Source of the DNA: Narthecium ossifragum
Lineage: Eukaryota; Streptophyta; Magnoliopsida; Dioscoreales; Nartheciaceae
Length of the DNA: 64,000 nt
Direction of reading: 5' to 3'
Assembly: GCA_963920575.1 (NCBI GenBank)
Contig: OY986965.1
Span: forward strand, 29,754,007-29,818,006
Shown: in pieces, positions 1-10,800 of the stretch
Numbering within the stretch: position 1 is the stretch's first letter
How the letters are laid out: each line of letters opens with the position of its first letter
Program-made: the position numbers and the translations under genes
The notes under the pieces: model-generated
What the model saw: only the letters and a program-made list of their open reading frames with translations
What the model was told of the DNA's origin: nothing
Database searches by the model: none

Positions 1-147
1 GCAATCAGCAAGTTGTTCTTAAACTCAAATAACCATGTACTTTCAACAGAGGTATGACGCAGAAGAGTTATAGTGAGACTGCTACTTGAAGCTGTACACA
101 ACTCAATCTGTAAAAGTGGGAGGAATTATTTTTTGACAATAGCATAC

Positions 148-1444
148 CTGTCCATCTCGCAGTAGAGCAAGTGATATCAGATTGCCAATAACCTGAAAAC
201 ATAGAATGATTAGGAATTAGATGTCTTGCTGAACAGAAGATCAACTGATCCAGTCAAAAATCGTTAATGCAAGTAGAGAGTAATGGTGCCAAATTATATC
301 CCTGATATTAATGGAATTGCAGAACTCTTGTACCTGGGTAGTAGCAAAGAAACCATAAAACTCTCCATTAAAGCTTCCAATAGTCATGCCCTCATGCCGA
401 TGGCAATCTTTTGCATGCTGCCGTGCAGCAGAAGTGAGATATGTTCCCTATTAAAACATCAAGTGCATGTAATCAACTTTACTGTGAACAATAAGGGGTC
501 AAACCAGATATTAGGATCAATGGCAGAAAGGATATCAGCACCCACCTGCCCAACCCAGAAAATAGAAGCAGAAAACCCAAGATATACTGAAGCTGGGACC
601 ATCATGTACCTACAAGGTAAACACTAGTCAACCCACAAATTCATGTGGAATTAAGAAAAATATAAAGTATGCTGTATCACAAATTAATGTGGAATTAAGA
701 AAAATCAGAAATAAACTTACATGCGTTTCAGTAACAAAATAGCTTTTAACGTTATTTGAACAGCTGCATAACTTCCCATACCGAACCAAATAATAACAAT
801 GGACAAACTCTTTAGAAGTTAATTCCCAAGTTGAAAGTTCATTGATAGGATAGTATATTGAGAACCAAAACATAAATCCAACTGATTTGAAGCCCGCAGT
901 ACATTTCTCTTGCATGGTAAAGTTCAGAATCACTACTCTCTTTGACCCAATAGTGAATAGTGGCAATTAAAGCTTGGGGGCTTCAGACACTCACCAGGAA
1001 GGTATCAAATTGGCTGCAATGAAAAACAAATAGCCACTAGTCCCAAGAACAAGTGCTCTCTTTGACCCCAAACCTCTGACCAGAGGGGATGCCAGTATCG
1101 AGAACAAAGCAAAAGAGACGTACAATATCCCCATCGAAGTGGTACCCAGGCCTCCTTCCTAACCCAAAGATCCAAAAGAGAAAGAAACGAACTTTCCAAC
1201 TTAAGCAAACCCAACCAAAACGTAGGAAGTACAAAAGAGGTGAAGTAGATCTCACCGTGTTCACCGTGCTCTCAAGATTCTGGGCAGCATGGTATGCGGA
1301 AAAGATGAACAAGCAGGCAATGCTGAGGATGTGAATATCTCTGGTGTAGCTCTTAGGCGGCTGTGATGGCGACGAAGAGCCCGTCTCATCCTCCACGATC
1401 ACCAAAGGGCACGCCTCCTCTTCTCGTCCTTGACGGGAATCCAT
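148..1444 (-). CDS. UNC93-like protein 3 homologue, 5' part
   Basis: Multi-pass membrane protein of the UNC93/MFS-like family; plant members are poorly characterised, and animal and fungal relatives are transporters or channel regulators. Five exons fit GT-AG introns with matching phases: 1444-1256, 1158-995, 609-546, 447-334 and 192-148. The first exon begins MDSRQGREEE and carries the conserved stretch YTRDIHILSIACLFIFSAYH (first membrane segment) followed by AAQNLESTVNT. Exon 2 gives EGGLGTTSMGILYVSF and a Gly-Ser-Lys-Arg loop; later exons give FWVGQ, GTYLTSAARQHAKDC, IGSFNGEFYGFFATTQ and VIGNLISLALLRDGQ, all matching my memory of Arabidopsis UNC93-like protein 3. The start is the ATG at 1444; an upstream TTG in frame is not needed. 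The gene runs off the left edge, so the C-terminal half is missing. Bases 1-147 read as intron. Confidence 0.88.
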
Positions 1445-2303
1445 GGCTTCCAATCACCACAGAGATACTAACCAGCCAAAAAATAGTAGACTAGAAACGG
1501 GATCGGTTGGCCCGCCGGTGGGAATCAAGAGGACATGCGGAAAGGCACGAATCTGGAATCTGTGAGACACATGTCTGGAGCTCCGCCCAAAGGAGCTTCA
1601 TCTTCGGCCGCAAAAATGTTGTTAAATAAGATATCTTTAGAAGAAATAAACTAATCAACGATAGCGATCGGCGAGCCGATGGCTTTCTTCGCAATGATAT
1701 CATGGTCTATTGAAGCTAAATAAAGAAGTAATAATATGACGGCCTCGATGACATCAGAGAGGAAGGTGGTGCTTGGCGAGCTCGTCCTTCCACGAGGGCC
1801 CCATGTCCTCCTAAATACTCTCGTTTCTTGGCCACTGCCGCCGGAGTACCCCTCTTTGACGCTGGAAGCCGCTACCCTTTCCGGCCTCCTTCTCCGTGGC
1901 GAGGACCTACCTCCCCACAATTTCTTCGCCGCCGGCTTCTTCATTGTAGTAACCATAGGTAACCATAGCAGACAAAGCAAAGAAACTCGAGGAAAAGTCG
2001 TAGAAAGATCAAGAATCAACCTTTAGATGAATCCAAAAGCGCCGAATTGAGAACAAAGCATGATCCCAAGAAGTTCTTCGAATGGAAGCATGAGATCGAA
2101 AACCTATAAGAACCGTAATTGTAGCTAATTCGAAAAAACTCTACACCAGATCTATTTCAAGGTTCAAGTATTACAGCGAATAGCGTCAGCAGACGAATCA
2201 AACCTGGTATCAAAGCACAGACAGCGAAACCAAAACAGACGACAAGAACTTAGTTCAAGAAGATACAAAACCCTAACCCTAAACCATTTCTACCGTATGC
2301 GGC
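1445..2303. other. Intergenic, UNC93-like 5' flank to H2B 3' flank
   Basis: Holds the UNC93-like promoter and the 3' flank of the first H2B gene. A GC-rich patch at about 1740-1945 is open in both directions: 122 codons on the minus strand (1651-2019), with a basic N-terminal half and a short hydrophobic run, and 96 codons on the plus strand. Neither matches a family I know, so they are not called as genes. Confidence 0.4.
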
Positions 2304-2777
2304 TCAAGAACTCGTAAACTTGGTGACGGCCTTGGTGCCCTCGGAGACGGCGTGCTTGGCGAGCTCGCCGGGGAGCACGAGGCGGACGGAGGTCTGGATC
2401 TCCCGGGAGGTGATGGTGGGCTTCTTGTTGTACCTCGCCAGGCGAGCCGCCTCCTGGGCGAGCTTCTCAAAGATATCATTGATGAAGCTGTTCATGATGC
2501 CCATTGCCTTGCTAGAGATGCCGATATCCGGGTGGACCTGCTTCAACACCTTAAAGATGTAGATCTTGTAGGTCTCCACGCTCTTGGACTTCTTCTTCTT
2601 CTTCTTGTCGGCACTAGCCGCGCCCTCCTTGGAGGCAGGGAGGCGCTTTCCGGCCTTGGGCTTCTTCTCGGCGACAGGGGCCTTCTCCGCCACCGTCTTC
2701 TTCTCCTTCTCCTCCGCCGGCTTCTCGGCGGCGGCGGGCTTCTTCTCCGCCGGCTTCTTCTCCGCCCTGGGCGCCAT
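2304..2777 (-). CDS. Histone H2B (copy 1)
   Basis: Core histone H2B, 157 residues, no intron, as usual for plant H2B. It pairs with H2A in the nucleosome. The N-terminal tail (about residues 1-65) is a Lys/Ala/Glu/Pro tail starting [20 protein letters not shown]. The histone fold starts at [20 protein letters not shown] and ends AVTKFTSS. The conserved C-terminal Lys in EGTKAVTKF, the H2B ubiquitination site in plants, is present. I start at the ATG at 2777; an upstream alternative start would add seven non-histone residues. A TATA box lies about 100 bp upstream and a CCAAT box behind it. The histone fold is residue-for-residue the same as the second H2B gene 2.6 kb away, while the tails differ. 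Confidence 0.97.
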   Translation of the reverse strand: MAPRAEKKPAEKKPAAAEKPAEEKEKKTVAEKAPVAEKKPKAGKRLPASKEGAASADKKKKKKSKSVETYKIYIFKVLKQVHPDIGISSKAMGIMNSFINDIFEKLAQEAARLARYNKKPTITSREIQTSVRLVLPGELAKHAVSEGTKAVTKFTSS

Positions 2778-2878
2778 AAGAATACGAGCGAATACCAAAA
2801 ACGAGCTAGAGGAGGCGCGGATTGGAAGAGATTTCAGTGAGACGCTCGTATGGAATGATGGAAGGGAAAGGGCAAGCG

Positions 2879-2886
2879 CTTATATA
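2879..2886 (-). promoter_or_regulatory. TATA box of H2B copy 1
   Basis: TATATAAG on the minus strand, 102 bp before the ATG, with a CCAATCA box further upstream at 2905-2911. This spacing fits a short 5' leader typical of histone genes. Confidence 0.7.
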
Positions 2887-2998
2887 GAAGGAGGAGGACG
2901 GCGGTGATTGGATGAAATGTCTTGGGTCGGATTGCTGACCTGTCTGTTTCATGGCCGTTGGATCTTACGATCAAATAGGATTTTAAATACGTATGGTC

Positions 2999-3495
2999 GG
3001 ACTCGAGTGGGACTCGGAATCGAGTTGTAGTCAGATTTCAATTCAATTGTTGACCGGATAATTACAAAACGTGTTGCCTAATAAATAAGCATTAAACAGC
3101 CAATTGCGTCATAATTACGACCCAAACGAAGGGATTAGAGTCGGACTTGGATTTTAGTTTTAGTCCGACATGAATCCAAACATTGATGATCAAGCTCGGT
3201 TTGATTGTTACGAGCTGGGTGTTTCGAGCCTATTTCGATCCGAGCCGAGCTAAGCTTGAGCCATTGATGAGTACCTTGATGTTTCTTAACAAATCCAACT
3301 TAATAAGCTTTAATATGACTCGAGTGGGACTCGGATTCGAGTTGTAGTCAGATTTCAATTTAATTGTTGACCGGATAATTACAAAACGTGTTCCTAATAA
3401 ATAAGCATTAAACAGCCAATTGCGTCATAATTGCGACCCAAACGAAGGGATTAGAGTCGGACTTGGATTTTAGTCTAGTCCGACATGAATCCAAT
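2999..3495. repeat. Two direct copies of a ~180-bp dispersed repeat
   Basis: About 180 bp at roughly 2999-3178 (CTCGAGTGGGACTCGGAATC...) recurs at roughly 3317-3495 with only scattered substitutions and short indels. About 140 bp between the copies is unrelated. A more diverged copy in the opposite orientation sits near 25010-25195, where ACGTATTTAAAATCC is the complement of the GGATTTTAAATACGT found just before the first copy. This looks like an interspersed repeat, probably non-autonomous; I see no coding capacity. Confidence 0.75.
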
Positions 3496-4109
3496 CATGC
3501 TTCGATTTAGGAATTACTGTAGCCTATTTAATCAGTCACAGTCTACTGAATAGTGCACCAAACTGAAGGAGCTCTGATTCAGGTTGTTGGCTGCTGATTG
3601 CGGAGAAGAGTAAAGGTAAACACTATCATGAGTTAGAATTTTACTATGCTTTTTTTTTCTTCTTCATATGATTAGAAAAGAAGTATTGTATACTATTGTT
3701 CATATCGTAGAATACTTCTATTGAGATAAGATACATAAGTTAATTCTACAACGAAAATTTTGGTAACGTAGCTTCGAGAACGATTGTGTAAAACTCACTT
3801 CATTGTTTAAAACAGCAAAGGACGGTGCTAATGTAAAGATGGAAGATAAGAAATTTTTCTATGTTTTGATCGGATATTTCTTGAAATATAAAATAACTCA
3901 CAGTTTTTATTTTACAATAACTTAAGGCATTATTATTTGAGCTCAGGAGGATCTTTTCTTGAATTAGTTTTATCCGATTTCATGAGATTGTTGTCAATAA
4001 GACTTTTTTTTGAATAAGTTCTGCTTAATTATGTTCGCCGCACTGAGTTGAACAAATTGATCAATCACACAGGCTTCTGACTTCAGAGTAAAGAGAGGCG
4101 GATTCAATC
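3496..4109. other. Upstream region of the 261-codon ORF, possible 5'-UTR intron
   Basis: AT-rich, no ORF of note. A plausible 5'-UTR intron runs from a donor AAAG/GTAAACAC near 3615 to an acceptor CACACAG/GCTTCTG near 4073, ending about 40 bp before the ATG at 4110. This supports, but does not prove, that the following ORF is transcribed. Confidence 0.35.
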
Positions 4110-4895
4110 ATGAGTTCTCCTGGTCTCACACCCATCAGCAACCCAGACGTGGAAAGCGACAACCATGAGCTAGATCAACACGTGTCAACACCAAACGGGC
4201 GAGTGCCACAGTTGGATCACAGTTCTACTGTTTCAGACGCAGCCGGACCCGAACCCACCGACGACAACCGGACCGAACTCGAAGCGTGCGAGCCATTCGG
4301 ATCCACTCTTCCGGCCATCACCGAAGGGCCTGTCACGAGTGGACACCGACTTCGGTATCCGCTCCTGCAAATACCGTGGATTCCGGATCCTGGAGTTCAC
4401 CCAGGATGGGAACCTAAGGCCGAAGACGACGAGATATTAGCGGCTGTGCTCGAACCCACTCTTCCGCCCATCAGCGAAGACGACGAGATATTTGTGCTCG
4501 AGCTATTTGAGATATTAGCGGCTGTGCTCAACCATGAGCAAGATCAACACGTGTCAACACCAAACGAGCGAGTGCCACAGTTGGATCACAGTTCTACTGT
4601 TCCAGACGCAGCCGGACCCGAACCCACCGACGACAACCGGACAGAACTCGAAGCGTACGAGCCATTCGAACCCACTCTCCCACCCATCATCGAAGACGAC
4701 GAGATATTAGCGGTTGTGCTCGAGCTACTTGAGACCACGGATACGATTCCAGATGCCGTGTGGAAAAGATTGACCTCCTTTCTAACAGTAGAGAACTCGT
4801 TCCTCTGCCCTTTCGCCTGGGATCCAAGTCAGCCGGAAACAAGACGCTCTCCTACGAGAATGCTCTTTGAGAGCGGTTCCTTCTTCACGCATTAG
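4110..4895 (+). CDS. Uncharacterised acidic protein with internal duplication
   Basis: Intronless 261-residue ORF between the two H2B genes, on the opposite strand. I do not recognise the family. The protein is acidic and Pro/Glu/Asp/Thr-rich, with no signal peptide or clear membrane segment. Residues about 22-72 are repeated at about 145-195 (both contain QHVSTPN, RVPQLDHSSTV, DAAGPEPTDDNRTELEA and a TLP motif), a 123-residue offset. A shorter EDDEILA(A/V)VLE motif occurs two to three times, between and after the copies. The DNA copies are nearly identical, so the duplication is recent. The C-terminal 60 residues are unique and contain one WKRLTSFL-like helix. Base composition is GC-richer than the flanks, as in a true coding exon. 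It could be a lineage-specific gene or a transposon-captured fragment. Confidence 0.5.
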   Translation: MSSPGLTPISNPDVESDNHELDQHVSTPNGRVPQLDHSSTVSDAAGPEPTDDNRTELEACEPFGSTLPAITEGPVTSGHRLRYPLLQIPWIPDPGVHPGWEPKAEDDEILAAVLEPTLPPISEDDEIFVLELFEILAAVLNHEQDQHVSTPNERVPQLDHSSTVPDAAGPEPTDDNRTELEAYEPFEPTLPPIIEDDEILAVVLELLETTDTIPDAVWKRLTSFLTVENSFLCPFAWDPSQPETRRSPTRMLFESGSFFTH

Positions 4896-5348
4896 CCATG
4901 GGAGAGGACCCCTGCTGACGAGTAGCAGTCTCACGGAGAAAATTATTTACTTCAAAGAGAAAACTCTATTTTTGTTTGCCCATTGATGTAAAGTGACAAT
5001 ACTTAATACTTATTATAGATTATTTGACTCAAGAATATGTTTAAAAGTTCTTTTTTTGAAAAAAAAAGGCTTTATTTGGCATCTATTATTTAAAGCTAGG
5101 TGATTTTGGGAACAAATCTAGCGACCATTTGAGCCCACCATGAGACCCACAAAAAGGTAGATTTGATGCCCTTCAATTACTGTGGAACAAAGAGTTTAAA
5201 CTACCACAAAACAAACTAGCACTGCGCTGATGGGCGACTTCATTTACATCAAAACTAAAGAAAGTAAGAAAAATAGTACTTGGAAAATAACTAGGGCATC
5301 TAACAGGTTGATGAATCACATAGGCGGATAAAATTTAGATTTGGGATT
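4896..5348. other. Intergenic, 3' flanks of the ORF and H2B copy 2
   Basis: AT-rich with an A-run near 5060. Nothing else recognised. It should hold the 3' ends of the plus-strand ORF and of the minus-strand H2B gene. Confidence 0.4.
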
Positions 5349-5819
5349 CTAGGAGCTGGTGAACTTGGTGACGGCCTTGGTGCCCTCGGAGACGGCGTGC
5401 TTGGCGAGCTCGCCGGGGAGGACGAGGCGGACGGAGGTCTGGATCTCCCGGGAGGTGATGGTGGGCTTCTTGTTGTACCTCGCCAGGCGAGCCGCCTCCT
5501 GGGCCAGCTTTTCGAAGATGTCGTTGATGAAGCTGTTCATGATGCCCATGGCCTTGCTTGAGATCCCGATGTCGGGGTGGACCTGCTTCAAGACCTTGAA
5601 GATGTAGATCTTGTAGGTCTCCACGCTCTTGGCCTTCTTCTTCTTCTTCTTGTCGGCGCCGCCGGAGGCACCTTCCTTCGACGGGAGACGCTTCTCGGCC
5701 CTCGGCTTCTTCCCGGCAGCGGGGGCCTTCTCCGCCTCGGCCTTCTTCTCCTTCTCCTCCGCCGGCTTCTCGGCGGCAGGCTTCTTCTCCGCGGGCTTCT
5801 TCTCGGCCTTGGGCGCCAT
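5349..5819 (-). CDS. Histone H2B (copy 2)
   Basis: Core histone H2B, 156 residues, intronless, same orientation as copy 1. The tail starts [20 protein letters not shown] and differs from copy 1 by substitutions and small indels (for example [20 protein letters not shown]), whereas the whole fold from [10 protein letters not shown] to KFTSS is identical. An in-frame shadow ORF (5335-5835) in another frame is only the GC-rich complement. A TATA box about 90 bp upstream and an inverted CCAAT (attgg on the plus strand, 5937-5941) give a compact histone promoter. The two genes are a tandem duplication separated by a plus-strand ORF and an interspersed repeat. Confidence 0.97.
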   Translation of the reverse strand: MAPKAEKKPAEKKPAAEKPAEEKEKKAEAEKAPAAGKKPRAEKRLPSKEGASGGADKKKKKKAKSVETYKIYIFKVLKQVHPDIGISSKAMGIMNSFINDIFEKLAQEAARLARYNKKPTITSREIQTSVRLVLPGELAKHAVSEGTKAVTKFTSS

Positions 5820-5908
5820 GGAATTTATCGAGCAAGGGTTAAAGGACGGGATTGGTGTAGAGACGAGCGATTGGAATAGGGTTTGAAGAAATAGGGCACC
5901 CAGTCTGA

Positions 5909-5916
5909 TATTTATA
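5909..5916 (-). promoter_or_regulatory. TATA box of H2B copy 2
   Basis: TATAAATA on the minus strand, 90 bp before the ATG; a CCAAT box lies about 20 bp further upstream. Confidence 0.7.
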
Positions 5917-6174
5917 GAGAAGAGGTCTGCGATTTCATTGGTTAGAGAGTGTAAGCCCGGATCGATGAGGTGGATACAATCCGCACGTTCCTTTCATCCG
6001 GAGCGGTGAAAATTTACGGCCAGGATGGTTTGACGGTGATCAAGCCTCGGTTTCCGATAGCAAGGGAACTAACGTCAAATTCTTTCGCGGGAAACGAAAA
6101 CAGAAAATACTCCCGCTAGAGAGGAGGGAGAAGCGATTTTAGCATGGTTAGAATGTCACTTTGCCCCGCGACCT

Positions 6175-6370
6175 TGCCCTTGTTTGGTACGGGTTATCCC
6201 CCTCTTAATCTCATTTATATTTTTAAATATCAAATATCATCATTATTATTTTATTCTCATTTCATCTACCACCATCATTGTATTTTTTACTTTTTTTCAT
6301 TCCTTAACTCACTTTTTTTAACCCTATTCGTTCTTAACCCCACTTTTTTTAACCCCGTACCAAACGGGAC
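6175..6370. mobile_element. MITE, PIF/Harbinger Tourist-like
   Basis: About 195 bp bounded by inverted ends: GTTTGGTACGGGTTA on the left and TAACCCCGTACCAAAC on the right, with an AT-rich interior and no coding capacity. The outermost few bases and target duplication are not clear. Confidence 0.6.
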
Positions 6371-6374
6371 TTTA

Positions 6375-7191
6375 GGCCTTTTTTTCTCATTTGGTATAGG
6401 ATTGAAAAGGTGAGAATAATGAATTTTTGGGTTATGGGGTGTTTGGTTGTCATGAGTGAAGGCTGAAGTGGGTGGACTAACAACACTCCTTTCACTTCAT
6501 GCTATTTGATTGGACCGTTAACTAGAGGGAGTGGGGGACTGCACTCATAAAAAGGCCTTCAGTTAGCCATCTGACTCTGCCCAAAAAAAGCCAGAGTTGG
6601 CCGATAGAAGTAAGACGCGACTGAATTAATGCTCACTTACTCCCCCACTCAATCAATGCCAGTCCCGTGACTTTGAAAGCCATCGGGTTAGGGTTCTTTG
6701 CCCCCCCTTTCTCCCCCGGCCTTTGAATCTTGGGTTCTCCGGCCGATTTTGAGTCCAAAGTTCCTCTCATATCATGCGAGCGTCCCTGATCCCATTGGAA
6801 TAGGTTGTATTGTAAGTCTAAACTACGACTTTTAGGACTACTCCAGCACCAACCAAACATCAAAAACTGACATGCCATTTCACAGGACTTCATTTTGTAA
6901 AAGTCTGTACTCCAAAAGGTGACTCCACTCCACTTAGTCCTGAGCAATCAAACATGCCCTTAGGAAAAGTGAGCATAGAGTAGGTTAGAAAAGGTGGGAA
7001 TAAGGATTTTTTGGGTTAGGAAAAGTGAGCATAAAATAATAATGATTATTTGGAATAAGAAAAAGTAGAGTGATAATAGTAAGTGGAATGAGAATAAATG
7101 GGTAATGATTACTTGGATTAAAAAAAAATGTTTGGAGATAAGTATAAGGATAAGGGGGAATTATCCCCTTATTCCCACACCAAACATGCCC
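6375..7191. mobile_element. Tourist-like MITE interrupted by a second MITE
   Basis: Starts GGCC...TTTGGTATAGG after TTA at 6372-6374 and ends CACACCAAACATGCCC before TTA at 7192-7194, so the 3-bp target duplication fits PIF/Harbinger-type MITEs. Its sequence is broken at 6435-6959 by another element. The phrase GGGTTAGGAAAAGTGAGCATA occurs intact at about 7010-7030 and, split around the insertion, at 6431/6963, which reveals the pre-insertion sequence. Confidence 0.65.
6435..6959. mobile_element. MITE nested in the preceding MITE
   Basis: 525 bp with inverted ends (GGGGTGTTTGGTTGTC and CAATCAAACATGCCC) and TTA on both sides (6432-6434 and 6960-6962). It is inserted in the older Tourist-like element. 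The 104-codon minus-strand ORF inside has no recognisable family and is not called. Confidence 0.65.
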
Positions 7192-7194
7192 TTA

Positions 7195-7431
7195 GGCCCT
7201 GTTTGGTGCATGAATACCAAACATGAATAAGAGGAAATATTCCTTAATTCATTACTTATTCCACGCTTTATCCCCAAACACATTTCCTTATTTTAAATAA
7301 TCATTGTAAAATTATTTCCACTCTTCACTTTACTTTTTCTTTATTTCAAATAATTATTACAAAATTATTCTCGAAACCGGAAATAAAATCACTTAACACA
7401 GAATAAAGTTATCGCCGTACCAAACGAGCCC
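7195..7431. mobile_element. Tourist-like MITE with TTA duplication
   Basis: 237 bp starting GGCCCTGTTTGGTGC and ending GTACCAAACGAGCCC, with TTA at 7192-7194 and 7432-7434. It shares one TTA with the element immediately to its left. Confidence 0.7.
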
Positions 7432-7802
7432 TTAGTTGATGAGCCTTTTGTAGATAATGGCGCATTTTGGATTGAGCTTTTATACAAAAGAACCACACAA
7501 CTACAATGCTGCTAAACCTAGTCAAATCCAATTCAACGGAATTATATTACCTAGATTCAATCCATTCAAATTATATCAGCTTTTCAAAAGCATCTTTACA
7601 GACAGAAATTTCATAGAACGTAGATGTTTAACAGCCAGTTGCTCTGGAACTCGCTGCGATTTGATGTAATGTAAGCAGGACATTGCCTTCCTATTTCAGC
7701 TTGTCGCAATATAAGACTAAGCATGGCTGATAAAAGATGGGAAATTTGGTATGTAACGTCGCTGTTATATGGTGGTGCAGCATTCCTGGAGATTGGCATG
7801 AT
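7432..7802. other. 3' flank of RIBA3
   Basis: Probably 3'-UTR and terminator of the RIBA3 gene. Plus-strand ORFs here are short and not conserved as far as I can tell. Confidence 0.4.
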
Positions 7803-10800
7803 CTATGATTTCTTTTCATCTGGGTTCATAAACTCAGGTAGATTCCCTGGCAGATCTGAACCATAAACATGGCCCATCTTGGTCCGCTTCGTCTCCAGGT
7901 ATCTCTTGTTTTCCTCTGTTATTGGGGATATAACAGGGACCCTCCCCACCACAGCCAGACCATAGCCCTTGAGCCCGACGAATTTGGCTGGATTGTTGGT
8001 CATCAGCCGCATGGTGCGCACGCCAATGTCCCTTAGAATCTGCAAAGAAGGAATTTACGATAAATAAGGTCACCAGTATACCTGATGAATAAGATGAAAC
8101 CAGCAACTTGTTACTGCTAAAATCTACTGTTACTTTGCACTTATATCATGTCCTCCCATGGAAATGCAATAATTCCAAACACACATCTCCAAACATATCC
8201 AAAGACTTGCACTTCAATGCCAATTTTAAGGTTCTTGCACTTATAAGAATCGCGACAAAATCTGATGTAGATGTCAGCAATTTACCTGTGCCCCAATACC
8301 ATATTCACGAGAATCAACAGCCAACCCAAGTTCCAGATTGGCTTCCACAGTGTCGTGCCCTTCATCCTGCAAGTTGTATGCGCGGAGCTTGTGCCCCAAG
8401 CCAATGCCCCTTCCTTCGTGTCCTCGAAGGTAGACTAGAACTCCTCTACCCGCTTCCTCAATCAGTTGCATAGCCAATGCAAGCTGATTGCCACAGTCAC
8501 ACCTGGCTGAGCCAAGTATGTCTCCAGTTAAGCATTCCGAATGAACTCTTGCAAGGACATCTTGCCCATCAGCAATGTCACCCTGCCAGTGTTGAAAAAG
8601 ATATGTATAATAAACCAATATGGGAGTTATACGCTCTGTGCTCGCAAATATGGTGAAGGAAAGAATGGAGAAGATTGCCGTGGAAAGAACAAAAATAGGA
8701 AAGGTACGAGATGCAAACTTTGGAAGTACAATGTAAACAAAATGAAGCTAAGATAATTTTGTGGGATGAACAGGACAACACGAGAATGTAGAAAGATGAT
8801 AGGAATGCCAATGTCGAAAAAGTACCTCGCTGGATCTCAAAACTACCTTTGAAATATCATGCAGTTTGAAATAATATAGCACACAGCTATTGTTCTTTTT
8901 GTTAAGACAGAAATGTCACAAGCGAGTCAGTGAAAACATTATATGTTAAGCTACTAACTATCCTGCATGTTTTCAAGCTAATACCAGGCCTTCATACACA
9001 AAATATGAAAGGGAAGAGGCTATGACAGATAGAGAACTTTAAAAAGAAAAAAAAGGTCCTCTACCTTCACAACAGCAATGTGCTCAGTTCCATCCAACTT
9101 TGAACGATAGCAGTAAGCATGGAAAAGGCCCCATTTTGTTGGTAAACGGGAGACTGAAATTTTTTCCACCAGTTTCTCTCGCTTCCTTCTGTACCTGCAG
9201 AAAACAGAACCGCCCAAGATTAGCATGCAAAAAAAAAATAGATCGCATAATGAAGGACTAAACCCTACCTTAATAGAATAAGTACAAGAGACCTAGGCTG
9301 TTCTCTCTTTCCAGTTAACCTATTTCATGTATGCAAACATCTATATGTTTATCCATGTCTGTGAGATAGCTAGGTGACAAATTCTGTACTTTCTCAAGTG
9401 AAGCTAACCACCCTTATCTCTAAAAACAGGATGAAGGTAAGATCAAGGTTAAAACATCACCTAGCACTAGGCATCACAAATAGAATACCTATCACACTAA
9501 ATACTGCAGACCTATCTTTAGCAAATTGCAACATACTTGCCTGATCAGATCAGTGATAGGGATAATTGGTAAACCATATTTCTGGGACAGCGTTTTCAAG
9601 ACGGGCAAACGAGCCATGGAACCATCCTCTGGATTAATAATGGTAGAAAGAACAGAGACAGGTCGCAGGCCAGCCAACGCAACCAAATCAACTGAAGCCT
9701 CGGTGTGACCAGCCCTCTTCAGAACACCACCATTTCTGTATTTGAGGGGAAATACATGCCCAGGCCTTCTAAAATCTCCAGGCTTAGAGTCAATAGAAGA
9801 CAGAGCAAGTATCGTTCTTGCTCTGTCTGCCGCTGACACTCCTGTGGAAATACCTTCTCGGGCATCCTAAGTTCCTAACATACAAAGTATTCAGGACATA
9901 CAATTCTTGCATTTGATTCTTATAGAGCTACCGATTTCGATTGCAAATCAGTATAAGCAATGCAAGTTGGTGCATACCACTGTTATTGTCGAAGCTGCAG
10001 CTGAAAGATCCTCAATTTCAGTGATAGGTGACATCATGGGGATGTTGAGTCTGTCCAAGTCATCTTCTTTCATGGCCACTGAAACAATTCCAGAGCCATG
10101 CCTAATCAGGAAAGCAATAGCCTTCTGATTCGCAAGAGTTGCTGCCATGATAAGATCTCCTTCGTTATCACCGTTTTCATCATCTACCGCAATTACAAAC
10201 TACAAAATAATGAGTGCAATCTCAATCACAACAGTTCTGCAACATTTCTGAGTTAAATCATACAAAATACAGCAAGTTAACAGATGAAATTTGACTCCTG
10301 TATTTTCAAAGCACTCAACACTTCACAAAAGCTTGGAGAAACCACTATACACAAAAATGACTTACAATTCTTTTAAAACTAGGAGCACAAGAAGAGGCAA
10401 TGGCATACGTTGTAAAATCTTACACTTAATGGAAATCAGGAGGCACAAATGCTCCCAAGCAGATAATTCTTGTATCTGGCAATAGTAGCAATAAATCTAA
10501 AAAAAGACATCATTTTAGAAGCTAACAGCATCTAGATTTGCTTCTGATCGGAATTATTCTCTAAAGATTTCCATCCTTCTCATTGTGTTATAAGATAAAT
10601 ATGTGCTAGTTGAAGGCTTGAAGCATATTGAAGGATTCAGACAATGGCAACTGTTAGTTAAACAATTGCCATCCAGACTGTCAACATGGTGATTTGAGGC
10701 GTATTTTTTCACAGATCCAATAGCCAATAATAGATCAATCTCTTCAGTTATAGTACATTCCCTCCCCATTTGAGCCACCTACCACAAAAATCAAGCCGGC

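Noticed and set aside
1651..2019. Minus-strand ORF with a faint resemblance to histone H4 (ETR...FLSDVIEAV)
   Set aside because: Similarity is limited to a few residues with frame changes needed elsewhere; the neighbouring H2B genes made me look, but it does not stand.
2352..2840. Leu-rich ORF antisense to H2B copy 1 (and its counterpart at 5577-5879)
   Set aside because: Mirror of GC-rich histone codons on the other strand; no hydropathy pattern or family.
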